DNA from: Rhizoctonia solani | Lineage: Eukaryota > Basidiomycota > Agaricomycetes > Cantharellales > Ceratobasidiaceae | Assembly: GCF_016906535.1 (NCBI RefSeq) | Contig: NC_057374.1 | Coordinates: forward strand, 1,736,001 to 1,800,000 | Direction of reading: 5' to 3' | Length of the DNA: 64,000 nucleotides | Shown here: positions 9,051-19,430 of the stretch, in pieces | How the letters are laid out: every line of letters starts with the position of its first letter | How positions within the stretch are numbered: the first letter of the stretch is position 1 | Made by a program: the position numbers and the translations under genes | Notes under the pieces: generated by a model | The model's input: only the letters and a program-made list of their open reading frames with translations | The model's database searches: none | Told to the model about the DNA's origin: nothing

Positions 9051-12000
9051 GGGTACTTGCTGCCGCGCGCAAGGACCCCAAGGACTCTGGTCTTGTTTCG
9101 GAAATATGTAATATATCGAATAGCCACAATAGAATCTCCCCCCTCTTTACTATTTCCATCAAACCAGAAAAACGAGCGGAACACTTAGAAGTCCTGATAG
9201 ACTCAGGCGCCACCTCATCCTTCTTACACCCCCGCACAGCGGAACTACTCCGCCTCCCTCTAATAGACCTCCCACAACCACGTACTGTTACCATGCTCGA
9301 TGGGTCGAGCCCCCAGGCTGGAAAGATTTGGAAGAAGGCCCACCTAACCTTCCTATTTGATGGCAAACAAATGACGGAAACCTTCCTGATTTGCAATACC
9401 GGATCACACGCTGCCATCTTGGGAATCAAATGGTTAGAGAACCATAACCCCAAAATCGATTGGAACTCGCGTACCCTTTCCTTCCCTCACACACCCCCGG
9501 AACACATAGCTATTGCCAAAGAAGAAGAAGCTGACAAGAACCCCCTTGAAGGAGTACCCTCCAAGTACCATCAATATGCAAAGGTATTTGGGGAAGAAGA
9601 ATTCAATAAGCTTCCCCCTCATAGGCACTACGATATTGGTATTGAACTTACGGAAGAAGGACCCCTGAACTCGCCCCTTTACAGCATGACTGATGCCGAA
9701 TCCGCCACACTCAAGGACTGGCTCAGGGACAAGCTCAAGGCTGGGAAAATCCGCCCCAGTAAATCATCAATCAGCTCCCCGGTTATGTTTGTACCCAAGA
9801 AGGATGGTTCCCGTCGGCTTGTAGTGGATTATTGTTGCCTGAACAATCGGACAAAGAAGAACGTCTACCCGTTACCCCGTCCTGATGACCTCATGGCCCA
9901 GCTCCGCGGTGCCAAGGTCTTCACCAAGCTAGACCTGAGATGGGGTTACAATAACGTCCGTGTCAAAGAAGGCGACGAATGGAAAACAGCCTTCCGTACC
10001 AAATATGGTCTATACGAATCCCTGGTTATGACCTTTGGCTTAACTAACGCTCCTGCGGCCTTCCAACACTTCATGAACAAACTGTTCAAGGACCTATTGG
10101 ATGTATGCGTCATCATTTACCTTGATGACATCCTAATCTACTCGAAGGACGACGCAACCCATACTCAGCACGTCCATGAGGTCCTACAGCGCTTAATGGA
10201 GAACCAATTGTTCTGTAAGGCATCCAAGTGCACATTCCACGTCACATCAGTGGAATACCTAGGAATAATCGTATCGGACAAGGGATTCAGCCTGGATAAG
10301 CTCAAAATCCAGGCAGTCCAAGATTGGCCCACGCCCACTAAAGTCAAGGAAGTACAATCATTCCTAGGCTTCGCCAACTTCCTACGCTGTTTCGTTGCCA
10401 ATTTCAGCCACATGGCACGACCCCTACACAACTTGGTTAAAAAGGACACACTCTGGAAATGGGAAGCCAAGGAACAGGAAGCATTCCAAGGACTGAAAGA
10501 GGCCATCACAAACGCCCCCGTGTTATGCCATGCCGACCCTACTAAACCCTACTTCCTCGAAACAGATGCATCTGGTGCTGCCCTGGGCTCGATACTTAGC
10601 CAACGCCAAGAAGATGGACGCCTCCACCCGCTTGGTTTCCTATCCGAATCATTCAAGGGGGCCGAGCAGAACTATGACACACATGATAAGGAGCTCTTAG
10701 CAATCATTCGCTCCTTTGAATATTGGCGCATATTCCTGGAAGGCACCGCACACCCCATCACGGTATTCACAGACCATCGCAACCTCGAGTATTGGAAAGA
10801 ATCCAGGACCTTCAACCGTCGTCATGCCAGGTGGCACCTCTTACTAGCAGGATATAATTTCCAAATAGTCTACCGCCCTGGAAAACAGTCCGGCAAACCA
10901 GATGCATTATCCCGCCGCGCCGATCACGCTGATATCCCACCTGCTGACCAAACAATGCTTCCCAATCCCGTCTTCGCCAACATTGCATTAGTCACACCGG
11001 AAAAGGAACTACAACGCCGCATTGAGTCAAGCCTAGACCAAGACGAGTCCCTGGAAGAGATCCTACAATTCCTACAGAACAAATCCAAGGCCCCGCCCTC
11101 CATTAAACGCGCGTTCAAAGACTATGAAATGGAGGCCGGTCTACTACTTTACCAAGGACGGATTGTGGTACCTGACGTGGGGACCCTACGAACGGACCTA
11201 CTGCAAATCTTCCACGATAGCCCATTGGCTGGCCACCCAGGTAGACAACGGACCTTAGAATTGGTATCCAGGAATTACTATTGGCCCGGTATCCGTGCCG
11301 ACACATACTGGCACGTAGACTCATGCGAAACCTGCCAGCGGATCCGAAAACCTAAGTACGCGTCCATACCACCTCAGCCCCTGGAACTACCATCACGCCC
11401 TTGGCAACACGTGTCCTATGACATGATAGTGGATCTGCCCAAAGACGGAAACAATGACTCCATCCTGGTCATTGTGGATAGTTTCACCAAATACGTGATC
11501 CTAGTTGAATGCTCAAAGAAACTCAAAGCTCCGGAACTGGCAGACCTGTTCCTACGACACGTGTGGAAGCGTTATGGCATGCCTGAAAAGACAGTATCGG
11601 ACCGGGGAAGGGTGTTCAACAATAGGTTCCTAAAGGCCCTGTACCAGCGCCTGGGAATAGACCCCCACTTCTCCTTGGCCTACCATCCACAGAGCGATGG
11701 GCAAACCGAGCGCGTAAATCCTACGGTCGAACACTTCCTACAGGCCTATTCAGGGATCAACCAGAGGGACTGGGTAAAATGGCTCCCAATGGCGGAGTTT
11801 GCCTATAACAACGCGGTTCATAGCGCCACAAGCAAAACTCCATTCAAGGCACTCTACGGATGGGAACCGGCACTCACACCAAGCAACATCCCGACGGATG
11901 TTCCTGAAGCTGATGACCTGGCCACTCAGATGGAAGCACAATGGCGGGAAATAGAAGCGGCACTTTGGCAGTCAAAAGCACGTATGACAGCCGGGGAAAT

Positions 12001-12484
12001 AGGAGAACCAGTAACCTTTGAAATTGGGGAGGAAGCCTGGCTAGACGCCAAAAACGTGAAGCTGAAGACCCTGAGTCCCAAGCTAACGGAACAACGCCTA
12101 GGCCCCTTCAAAGTGACCGAGAAGATCTCCGACCGCGCATACCGCCTGGAACTCCCACCGTCCATGAAAATCCACAATGTCTTCTATGTGGGACTACTGT
12201 CAAAAGTGAGAAGGGACAATAAACGCGCATTTGAGAACCGGCCACCTCCAGTCACCGTGGACGGAGAAGAAGAATACGAGGTAGAGGGAATCACAGATAT
12301 GGAAAAAAGGGGCGAGAAATGGTTTTTTAGGGTTAAATGGAAAGGCTATGGATCAGAGGAGAATACTTGGGAACCAAGGGAAAACCTCAGAAACGCGGAA
12401 AAAATCCTGAAAAAATTCGAAAAGGAGATGAAGGAAAAGGCCCTCGGCGCTGCCAAGGCCCTTAAAGGGGGGGCAGTGTCGTAG
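9041..12484 (+). CDS. pol: Element 1 Pol polyprotein (protease, RT, RNase H, integrase, chromodomain)
   Basis: A continuous 1,147-codon frame entered by -1 frameshifting. Retropepsin DSGAT lies near codon 54. RT contains the FTKLDL aspartate and the YLDD catalytic box near codon 360. RNase H contains ETDAS near 507 and TDHRNLEYW. The integrase HHCC zinc domain lies at about 724-765, and the D,D,E core uses Asp in SYDMIVDLP (~793), SDRG (~852) and Glu in QTERVN (~888). A chromodomain with aromatic residues and FRVKWKGYG ends the protein (~1075-1135), as in chromoviruses that target heterochromatin. The stop TAG lies inside the 3' LTR. A VDYCCLN segment replaces VDYRRLN of element 2 through two CpG transitions. 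Confidence 0.95.
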   Translation, partial: KRLRVLAAARKDPKDSGLVSEICNISNSHNRISPLFTISIKPEKRAEHLEVLIDSGATSSFLHPRTAELLRLPLIDLPQPRTVTMLDGSSPQAGKIWKKAHLTFLFDGKQMTETFLICNTGSHAAILGIKWLENHNPKIDWNSRTLSFPHTPPEHIAIAKEEEADKNPLEGVPSKYHQYAKVFGEEEFNKLPPHRHYDIGIELTEEGPLNSPLYSMTDAESATLKDWLRDKLKAGKIRPSKSSISSPVMFVPKKDGSRRLVVDYCCLNNRTKKNVYPLPRPDDLMAQLRGAKVFTKLDLRWGYNNVRVKEGDEWKTAFRTKYGLYESLVMTFGLTNAPAAFQHFMNKLFKDLLDVCVIIYLDDILIYSKDDATHTQHVHEVLQRLMENQLFCKASKCTFHVTSVEYLGIIVSDKGFSLDKLKIQAVQDWPTPTKVKEVQSFLGFANFLRCFVANFSHMARPLHNLVKKDTLWKWEAKEQEAFQGLKEAITNAPVLCHADPTKPYFLETDASGAALGSILSQRQEDGRLHPLGFLSESFKGAEQNYDTHDKELLAIIRSFEYWRIFLEGTAHPITVFTDHRNLEYWKESRTFNRRHARWHLLLAGYNFQIVYRPGKQSGKPDALSRRADHADIPPADQTMLPNPVFANIALVTPEKELQRRIESSLDQDESLEEILQFLQNKSKAPPSIKRAFKDYEMEAGLLLYQGRIVVPDVGTLRTDLLQIFHDSPLAGHPGRQRTLELVSRNYYWPGIRADTYWHVDSCETCQRIRKPKYASIPPQPLELPSRPWQHVSYDMIVDLPKDGNNDSILVIVDSFTKYVILVECSKKLKAPELADLFLRHVWKRYGMPEKTVSDRGRVFNNRFLKALYQRLGIDPHFSLAYHPQSDGQTERVNPTVEHFLQAYSGINQRDWVKWLPMAEFAYNNAVHSATSKTPFKALYGWEPALTPSNIPTDVPEADDLATQMEAQWREIEAALWQSKARMTAGEIGEPVTFEIGEEAWLDAKNVKLKTLSPKLTEQRLGPFKVTEKISDRAYRLELPPSMKIHNVFYVGLLSKVRRDNKRAFENRPPPVTVDGEEEYEVEGITDMEKRGEKWFFRVKWKGYGSEENTWEPRENLRNAEKILKKFEKEMKEKALGAAKALKGGAVS

Positions 12485-13067
12485 ACACACTCGATACCAG
12501 GGAATTTATTCCCAAATTCTCGAATTTAAACGAAGGCAATCGGAAGACATTTTCAATCACGTGACTTTGGCGCTTATATCATACGCTAAGCGCCGAGCCA
12601 CGTCCCCATCCGCGCTTACTCAGCATACGTAGCCACCTCCACCTATGACGTCATCATGACACGTCAATGACACGTATGCATGAGTAAGACCGACTGCGGA
12701 GCGGGGTTCTTATTGGTTATGGTATTGGATATAATGTATTCGTAAATAGCACTTCTGTAGAATATATAAGGAGGCCAAACCGACCATGGTAACACCCAGG
12801 TCAATTACCTCTTGTCGCATCCCACTCAGTGTACGAGGGCCTTATAGCCCAGTAACTACTTAGATAGCCACCTAGATATCTTACACCGCCTTAAGCGGCC
12901 TCGTCGTTGTACTTAGATCACTCGCCACCGCCTTAAGCGGTCTTGTCGTCGTAGGATAGCTGCTCGTCGCCGTAGTTAGGTTCGTCATCGCCTTAAGCGA
13001 CTTTCTCACTTGTACATCGCGGCCACAAGCGCCATCTCCCTCAACGCCCAAACGGACGTCTAGGACA
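12477..13067 (+). repeat. 3' LTR of element 1
   Basis: 591 bp, nearly identical to 6597-7187. It is preceded by a polypurine tract (AAAGGGGGGGCAG, 12464-12476) that would prime plus-strand synthesis. The self-priming block of this copy has one CpG change. Confidence 0.95.
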
Positions 13068-13598
13068 CAGAGCAAGTACAAATTGCCTCCGAGGAGGAAG
13101 CCGATCCCAACCCTCTGACAGATCTCCCCACACAATATCTAGAATTTGCAAAAGTGTTTGGGGAAGAGGAGTTCAAGGTGCTTCCTCCGCATAGAGAATA
13201 CGACATAGCCATAGATCTCCTGCCAGACGCCAAACTCTCCCCTGGTCCCATTTACGGCATGACAGACGCAGAATCCAAAGCCCTGAAGCAACACATTGAT
13301 GAAGAACTAGCAACGGGCAAGATCCGCCCCAGCACTTCATTGGCAGGTGCTCCAGTCATGTTTGTAAAAAAGGCAGATGGTTCTCTCAGGCTGGTGGTAG
13401 ATTACCAAAAACTCAACGACGTAACCCATAAGAACGTTTACCCCTTACCAAGGCAAGACGATCTCATGGCCAAACTAAGGCATGCAAAGATGTTCACAAA
13501 ACTGGATCTCCGCTGGGGTTACAATAACGTCCAAATCAAGGAAGGTGACAAATGGAAAACCGCCTTCCGCACCAAATATGGGTTATTTGAATACTTGG
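13068..13598 (+). pseudogene. pol: Element A Pol, part 2: start of reverse transcriptase
   Basis: Continues element A's pol in phase after element 1. It includes the 'FGEEEF..LPPHREYD' entry segment, 'TGKIRPS', 'VDYQKLN' and the first RT aspartate in 'FTKLDLRWGYNN'. It is cut in the 'FEYLV' segment by element 2 (TSD CTTGG, 13594-13598) and resumes in the same frame at 20002. Confidence 0.9.
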
Positions 13599-14169
13599 TG
13601 TCCTAGACGTCTGTAAGGACGTTGAGGGTGCGGGCGCTTGTGGCCGTGTGACTAATACAATGAACCGCTTAAGGCGGCGTTGGGTAACCCTACGACGGCA
13701 AACTAACTAACTACAATGGCCACACGCTATAAGGCGGCGGCAAACTACGTATGTACAGCGAGAACAACGCTTAAGGCGTGTAACTAAGTAACTTACTGGG
13801 CTGTAAGGCCCTTGTACAGTGTTGGATGCGACAAGAGGTAATCGACCTGGGTGTTACCATGGTCGGTTGGCCTCCTTATATATTACAGAGCTAACTAATT
13901 ACAAATACATTTATATGAAATACCGTATCAAATAAGAACCCCGTTCCGCAGTCGGCCTTACTCATGCATACGTGTCACTGACGTGTCATAGTGATGTCAT
14001 CAGGTGGAGGTGGCTACGTATGCTGACTAAGCGCGGAAGGGGACGTGGCTTGGCGCTTAGCGTATGTTATAAGCGCCGAGATCACGTGATTGAAAATGTC
14101 GTCCGTTTGTCTTCGTTTAAAATCGAGAAAATGGGAATAAATTCCCTGGTATCAACTGTGTCTACGACA
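13599..14169 (-). repeat. 3' LTR of element 2
   Basis: 571 bp. This copy keeps the exact complement of the primer-binding site (13836-13848). The pol stop codon lies within it (14162-14164). Confidence 0.95.
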
Positions 14170-17100
14170 CTGCCCCCCCCTTAAGGGCCTTGGCAGCGCC
14201 AAGGGCCTTCTTTCTCATGTCTTCCTTGTACTTTTTCAAAATTTTCCCTGCATTTTTCAGATTTTCTCGAGGTTCCCATGTGTTCTCCTTGGGGCCATAG
14301 CCCTTCCATTTGACCCGGAAGAACCATTTTCCGTTGCGTTCCTCTGCATCCGTTATTCCTTTGACCTCGTACTCTTCTTCCCCATCCACGGTGACTGGTG
14401 GTGGACGGTTCTTGAAGTCCCGTTTGTTGTCCCTTCTGACCTTAGACAATAGTCCTACGTAAAATACGTTATGGATGCGCATGGTTGGTGGGAGTTCTAG
14501 CCTGTAAGCGCGGTCGGAGATTTTTTCCATGACTCTGAATGGCCCTAAGCGTTGTTCCGTTAGCTTGGGGCTTAAGGTTTTGAGTTTAACGTTTTTTGCA
14601 TCAAGCCATACTTCTTCTCCGACCTCAAACTCTGTTGGGCTTCCGTGTTCTCCGGCTACCATCCGTTGTTTAGACTGCCGGAGGGCAGATTTGACTTCTC
14701 TCCATTGTGCTTCCATGGCTTCCGCCAGTTTGTCAGCCTCTGGTACGTCCGTAGGAATGTTGGAAGGGGTTAAGGTTGGTTCCCATCCATGGAGTGCTTT
14801 GAAAGGTGACTTCCCTGTGGCACTATGCACTGCATTGTTGTAGGCGAATTCTGCCATTGGTAGCCATTTGACCCAGTCCCTTTGATTAGTGCCAGAGTAT
14901 GCTCTTAGGAAATGTTCTACGGAGGGGTTCACCCGTTCTGTCTGCCCGTCGCTCTGGGGGTGGTAAGCGGAGGAGAAGTGCGGGTCTATGCCTAGTCGTT
15001 GGTACAACGCCTTCAGAAACCTGTTATTGAACACTCTTCCGCGGTCTGAGATTGTTTTCTCCGGCATTCCGTACTTTTTCCAGACGTGTCGCAAGAACAG
15101 TTCCGCTAGTTCAGGGGCTTTTAGTTTCTTGGAACATTCTACCAATATGACGTATTTGGTAAAGCTGTCAACGATAACTAGTATGGAGTCATAGGCCCCG
15201 TCCTTTGGCAGATCAACAATCATGTCATAGGAAATGTGTTGCCATGGGCGTACAGGGAGTTCTAACGGCTGTGGTGGGATTGACGCGTATTTGGGTTTCC
15301 TAATCCTTTGGCAGGTTTTGCAGGAGTCTACGTGCCAGTATGTGTCCGCGCGTATGCCTGGCCAATAGTAGTTGCGCAAGATTAGCTCCAGGGTCCGTTG
15401 CCTGCCTGGATGTCCTGCTGATGGGCTGTTGTGGAAGATTTGGAGTAAATCCGTACGTAGGGTCCCAACGTCAGGGACCACAATCCGTCCTTGGTAGAAG
15501 AGTAATCCTGCTTCCATCTGGTAGTCCTTGAATGCTCGTTTGATGGATGGGGGCGCTTTGGATTCATTCTGCAGGAACTGTAGGATTTCTTCAAGGGACT
15601 CGTCTTGATCCAGGCTCGACTCTATACGCTGTTGTAACTCCTTTTCTGGTAGAACTAGTGCAACGTTGGCAAAGATGGGGTCTGGCAGCATGGTCTGGGC
15701 AGCAGGTGGGACGTCGGCATGGTCGGATCGCCGGGATAAGGCATCTGGTTTGCCGGACTGTTTGCCCGGGCAATACACAATTTGGAAGTTGTATCCAGCC
15801 AGGAGGAGGTGCCAGCGTGCATGGCGGCGATTGAAAGTTCTAGACTCCTTCCAGTATTCCAAGTTCCTATGGTCAGTGAAGACTGTTACGGGGTGCAGGG
15901 TTCCTTCCAAGAAGATGCGCCAATATTCAAACGACCAAATAATGGCCAGGAGTTCCTTGTTGTGGGTGTCATAATTCTGTTTGGCACCCTTGAAAGACTC
16001 AGATAGGAACCCCAGGGGGTGTAAGCGGCCGTCTTCCTGTTGTTGGCTAAGAATGGAACCTAAGGCTGCACCAGAAGCATCCGTTTCTAGGAAGTAGGGC
16101 TTGGTAGGGTCGGCGTGACAAAGTACTGGGGCGTTGGTAATGGCATCCTTTAGTCCCTGGAATGCTTCCTGTTCCTTTGTGTCCCATCTCCAGGGTGTAT
16201 CTTTCTTGACTAGGTTGTGTAATGGCCTAGCCATGTGGCTGAAGTTGGCAACAAATCGGCGAAGGAAATTGGCAAACCCTAAGAATGATTGGACTTCCTT
16301 GACTTTAGTGGGTACCGGCCATTCCTGTACCACCTGGATTTTGAGCTTATCCAGACTAAACCCTTTATCGGAGACAATGATTCCCAGGTATTCCACAGAG
16401 GTAACGTGGAATGTGCACTTGGATGCCTTGCAGAACAGTTGATTATCCATTAACCGTTTTAGGACCTCATGAACGTGTTTCGTATGGGATACGTCATCCT
16501 TTGAGTAAATCAGGATATCATCAAGGTAGATGATGACGCATACATCCAACAAATCCTTGAATAGTTTGTTCATAAAGTGTTGAAAGGCGGCTGGGGCGTT
16601 TGTTAAACCAAAAGTCATGACCAGGGATTCGTAGAGACCGTACTTGGTTTGGAATGCGGTTTTCCATTTGTCACCTTCTTTTACCCGCACGTTGTTGTAA
16701 CCCCATTGCAAGTCTAGCTTGGTGAAGACCTTGGCACCACGGAGCTGGGCCATGAGGTCATCTGGACGGGGAAGCGGGTAAACGTTTTTCTTGGTGCGGT
16801 TGTTTAGGCGACGGTAGTCAACAACCAATCGGCGGGAACCATCCTTCTTAGGTACAAACATGACTGGTGAACTAATGGAAGATTTGCTAGGGCGGATCTT
16901 TCCAGCTTTCAACTCATCCCTGAGCCAGTCCTTGAGTGTGGCGGACTCAGCGTCTGTCATACTGTAAAGTGGGGAGTTGAGGGGGCCTTCTTCTGTGAGT
17001 TCTATTCCAATATCATAGTGCCGGTGTGGAGGGAGCTTATTGAATTCCTCTTCTCCAAATACCTTGGCGTACTGGTGGTACTTGGAGGGTACTCCTTCAA

Positions 17101-17602
17101 GAGGGTTCTGGTCAGCTTCTTCTTCTTTGGCAATGGCCACATGTTCTGGTGGAGTGTGTGGGAAGGAGAGGGTGCGCATGTTCCAATCTATTTCAGGATT
17201 GTGAGCGTCTAACCATTTTAAACCTAAGATGGCCGCATGACTGCCGGTATTGCAGATGAGAAAGGTTTCCGTCATCTTTTTGCCATCATAGGTGAAGGTA
17301 AGTATTGCCTTCTTCCAAATTTTTCCTGCCTGGGGGCTCAACCCATCGAGCATAGTAATGGTACGGGGTGAGGGGAGATTGATAAGTGGGAGGCGGAGTG
17401 ATTCCGCGGTGCGTGGATGTAAAAATGACGATGTAGCGCCTGAGTCTATCAGGACTTCTATTGATTCCGCTGTTTTTTCTGGCTGTATTGGAATTGTAAA
17501 GAGGGGTGCGATTCTATTGGTAGACAATATATTACAAAATTCCAAACACAAGTTGGAGTCCTTGGGGTCCTTGCGCGCGGCAGCAGGTACCCTTACTCTT
17601 TT
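14162..17602 (-). CDS. pol: Element 2 Pol polyprotein (protease, RT, RNase H, integrase, chromodomain)
   Basis: A continuous 1,146-codon frame in -1 relative to gag. Domain order and catalytic residues match element 1: DSGAT protease, YLDD reverse transcriptase, ETDAS and TDHRN RNase H, the HHCC and DDE integrase, and a C-terminal chromodomain with FRVKWKGYG. A few Arg-to-Gln or Arg-to-Cys changes (LDLQWGYNN, AFQTKYG, VYCPGKQ) are what CpG transitions in Arg codons give. No stop interrupts the frame. No ATG of its own is needed if it is made as a Gag-Pol fusion. Confidence 0.95.
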   Translation of the reverse strand, partial: KRVRVPAAARKDPKDSNLCLEFCNILSTNRIAPLFTIPIQPEKTAESIEVLIDSGATSSFLHPRTAESLRLPLINLPSPRTITMLDGLSPQAGKIWKKAILTFTYDGKKMTETFLICNTGSHAAILGLKWLDAHNPEIDWNMRTLSFPHTPPEHVAIAKEEEADQNPLEGVPSKYHQYAKVFGEEEFNKLPPHRHYDIGIELTEEGPLNSPLYSMTDAESATLKDWLRDELKAGKIRPSKSSISSPVMFVPKKDGSRRLVVDYRRLNNRTKKNVYPLPRPDDLMAQLRGAKVFTKLDLQWGYNNVRVKEGDKWKTAFQTKYGLYESLVMTFGLTNAPAAFQHFMNKLFKDLLDVCVIIYLDDILIYSKDDVSHTKHVHEVLKRLMDNQLFCKASKCTFHVTSVEYLGIIVSDKGFSLDKLKIQVVQEWPVPTKVKEVQSFLGFANFLRRFVANFSHMARPLHNLVKKDTPWRWDTKEQEAFQGLKDAITNAPVLCHADPTKPYFLETDASGAALGSILSQQQEDGRLHPLGFLSESFKGAKQNYDTHNKELLAIIWSFEYWRIFLEGTLHPVTVFTDHRNLEYWKESRTFNRRHARWHLLLAGYNFQIVYCPGKQSGKPDALSRRSDHADVPPAAQTMLPDPIFANVALVLPEKELQQRIESSLDQDESLEEILQFLQNESKAPPSIKRAFKDYQMEAGLLFYQGRIVVPDVGTLRTDLLQIFHNSPSAGHPGRQRTLELILRNYYWPGIRADTYWHVDSCKTCQRIRKPKYASIPPQPLELPVRPWQHISYDMIVDLPKDGAYDSILVIVDSFTKYVILVECSKKLKAPELAELFLRHVWKKYGMPEKTISDRGRVFNNRFLKALYQRLGIDPHFSSAYHPQSDGQTERVNPSVEHFLRAYSGTNQRDWVKWLPMAEFAYNNAVHSATGKSPFKALHGWEPTLTPSNIPTDVPEADKLAEAMEAQWREVKSALRQSKQRMVAGEHGSPTEFEVGEEVWLDAKNVKLKTLSPKLTEQRLGPFRVMEKISDRAYRLELPPTMRIHNVFYVGLLSKVRRDNKRDFKNRPPPVTVDGEEEYEVKGITDAEERNGKWFFRVKWKGYGPKENTWEPRENLKNAGKILKKYKEDMRKKALGAAKALKGGAVS

Positions 17603-18945
17603 CCCGATTGGTACTTGGAGTCTTCGCCAATTTTGGCGGCTTCCTTAGCCTTCCCCTTGTCCTCAATAGGGGTGGCCTTCCAGCCTGTGCGGCATTCCGC
17701 GAACTTGTGACCCATTTTGCCGCACTTGATGCAGGCGCCTGCGGCGCGGCGGCGATTGCGTTCTTCCTCCAACACAAAGTTGGGGTCGTTGGAGAGTTTC
17801 TTTGAACCGGTTATGGCTTGGCCGGTACTTGTCCCCCTTGCGGGGTTGGATGGTTTGCTAGACTTATTATCCCTTGGCGGGTGGCTAGCTTGCTCTTTGC
17901 GGAGAGCGTTGTCGATGACGAGTGCTGCATTCTGCAGCTCAAGAAGTGTGCGGGGGCGGTGCTCGCGAGTTGCGATTTGGCGACTGACCTCCCAGTGGAG
18001 GCCGCGGGCAAACTGGCCTCGAAGGGCCGCGTCGTTCCAGTCCAGTTCCATTGCCAGGGTTCTGAACTTTGTGATGTAGTCCGCGCATGTGCCGGACTGG
18101 GTGAGAGTAGTAATCTTCCGCTCGGCGGCCCTTGTGGCATCAGGGTCGCCAAATGCTGCCAGAAACTCCAATTTAAAGCCTTCCACGGTTTGAATGATGG
18201 CTCGGTGAGAGCCAAGTTGATCCAGGTGAGGATGGGCCCAGGCTCCGGCAGCATCCTTCATATTCATCAGGAGGAAGGATAAAACCTCCTGATCCGTGGG
18301 GAACATCTGGGCGTTTAGTCGGGTCCATGCCAACATCCTCGTGAGCCATTGCTTGGCTTCACTCCCAATTTTGCCTGTATAGGCGTCTGGGTGGTCAACC
18401 TTGACCGGAGCGGGATAGGCGGCGACTGGAGCCGGAGGTGGAGGGGCAGGTGCTCCGATGGGGGATCGGAGACGCGGAGATGGAAGGGGAGAAGGGACTT
18501 GCGGGGGTATGGCCCTCTGGGGGGCTGGCTGGGCGAAGCTGGGAAGCCCTTTTGGTTGCTCGGGCCAGAAGGAGGGCCCACTAACCAATCCAATAGGCTT
18601 GGTCTTGTGTAGGGGGCGTGGCGTTGCTTCCACAACCGGGGGTTTGGCTTCCTCTGGGGTCCTTGGCCCATGGAGTTGGAGGCTTCGAAGCCCATCCTTG
18701 ACAACATCAACGGTTTGGGAAATATTTTCGACGTTGGTTTGGGTTTTGATTCCTGTTTCCTTGACTTCTTTGAGCTTTTGCTTGAGATTCTTGACTTGGC
18801 TGAGAAGGCCAAGGAGGAGGCAGGGAACCCGCTCGAGGGAGACTTCCCCAAGTTTGATAGGGGTGGCTGACGGAAGTCGGGGTCCCAGGTCTCTTGGATC
18901 GAAAGGGGACTGGGCTTGAGAGGATGTCCGGGAACGGGTTGCCAT
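17593..18945 (-). CDS. gag: Element 2 Gag polyprotein
   Basis: 450 aa from the first ATG (18945), which aligns with the start in element 1; the frame upstream of it is open but has no ATG. An N-terminal coiled-coil-like stretch is followed by a Pro-rich linker. The Gag core has the 'MNMKDAAGAWAHPHLDQ' and 'GLHWEVSRQIATRE' stretches. A single CCHC knuckle (CIKCGKMGHKFAEC) lies near residue 420. Unlike the element 1 copy it is unbroken. Confidence 0.95.
   Translation of the reverse strand: MATRSRTSSQAQSPFDPRDLGPRLPSATPIKLGEVSLERVPCLLLGLLSQVKNLKQKLKEVKETGIKTQTNVENISQTVDVVKDGLRSLQLHGPRTPEEAKPPVVEATPRPLHKTKPIGLVSGPSFWPEQPKGLPSFAQPAPQRAIPPQVPSPLPSPRLRSPIGAPAPPPPAPVAAYPAPVKVDHPDAYTGKIGSEAKQWLTRMLAWTRLNAQMFPTDQEVLSFLLMNMKDAAGAWAHPHLDQLGSHRAIIQTVEGFKLEFLAAFGDPDATRAAERKITTLTQSGTCADYITKFRTLAMELDWNDAALRGQFARGLHWEVSRQIATREHRPRTLLELQNAALVIDNALRKEQASHPPRDNKSSKPSNPARGTSTGQAITGSKKLSNDPNFVLEEERNRRRAAGACIKCGKMGHKFAECRTGWKATPIEDKGKAKEAAKIGEDSKYQSGKE
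17599..17605 (-). promoter_or_regulatory. -1 ribosomal frameshift heptamer GGGAAAA (element 2)
   Basis: On the minus strand it reads G GGA AAA, followed by GAG and the TAA gag stop. Position and phase are identical to elements 1 and A. Confidence 0.7.
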
Positions 18946-19415
18946 AGTAGGAGCGGGGTAGGAGCGGCCAGCGTGAGAGGATGCCCGCAAGGACAAGCAA
19001 GTAGGAGTGCAGGATGTAATGGTGGAAGTAGGGGGGGACTAGTAGATGCCTGTGTCAGGACTTATGAGCGCTTTATTACTCGATTGCTAAGACCTTGCGT
19101 CAAACGACCTAGCATTGAACAGTAGGAATTACTAATCACAGCCGTGGGCGGGCGTGATGTAGAATCCAATCTCTGCAAGCGGGTGTATCGGCTGTCTAGG
19201 TCCGCTGGTAAAAGGTGCGGCGACCGGGGTATGCGGGCGATAGGGAATTCTTGCCTTATAGCAATTCGGTACTAGGAGGGGACGACGCTGGTTTGATTAT
19301 TAACAGCAAAAGGCGATCCCGATCTCCGGTTTTTCCCTCGTGCTAGTACAAGGTTCCTTCTTGTTGTTGGACTAAGTGTGGTGGGTGCGGGTAGGCACGG
19401 TTTGCAACCGACTTA

Positions 19416-19428
19416 AGGTCGATTACCT
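19416..19428 (-). other. Candidate self-complementary primer-binding site, element 2
   Basis: Minus-strand AGGTAATCGACCT, two bases from the 5' LTR (which begins at 19431). Its partner in the adjacent LTR (19668-19680) now has one CpG-type mismatch, whereas the partner in the distal LTR (13836-13848) is perfect. Confidence 0.6.
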
Positions 19429-19430
19429 AG

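Larger units (their letters stand above)
6597..13067 (+). mobile_element. Element 1: near-complete Ty3/gypsy chromovirus inside element A
   Basis: 6,471 bp with 591-bp LTRs (TGTCG...GGACA) and a perfect five-base target duplication CAGAG (6592-6596 and 13068-13072). It lies in element A's pol, just after the protease. By eye I find about six differences between the LTRs, all CpG transitions, so it is young or well homogenised. Gag carries a 1-nt frameshift. Pol is a single open frame from the frameshift site to a stop inside the 3' LTR. Confidence 0.95.

Noticed and set aside
9293..9400. Internal ATG of element 1 pol as a separate pol start
   Set aside because: The pol frame is open without a stop back to the GGGAAAA heptamer at 9038, and the protease active site lies upstream of this ATG. 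A start here would omit it.
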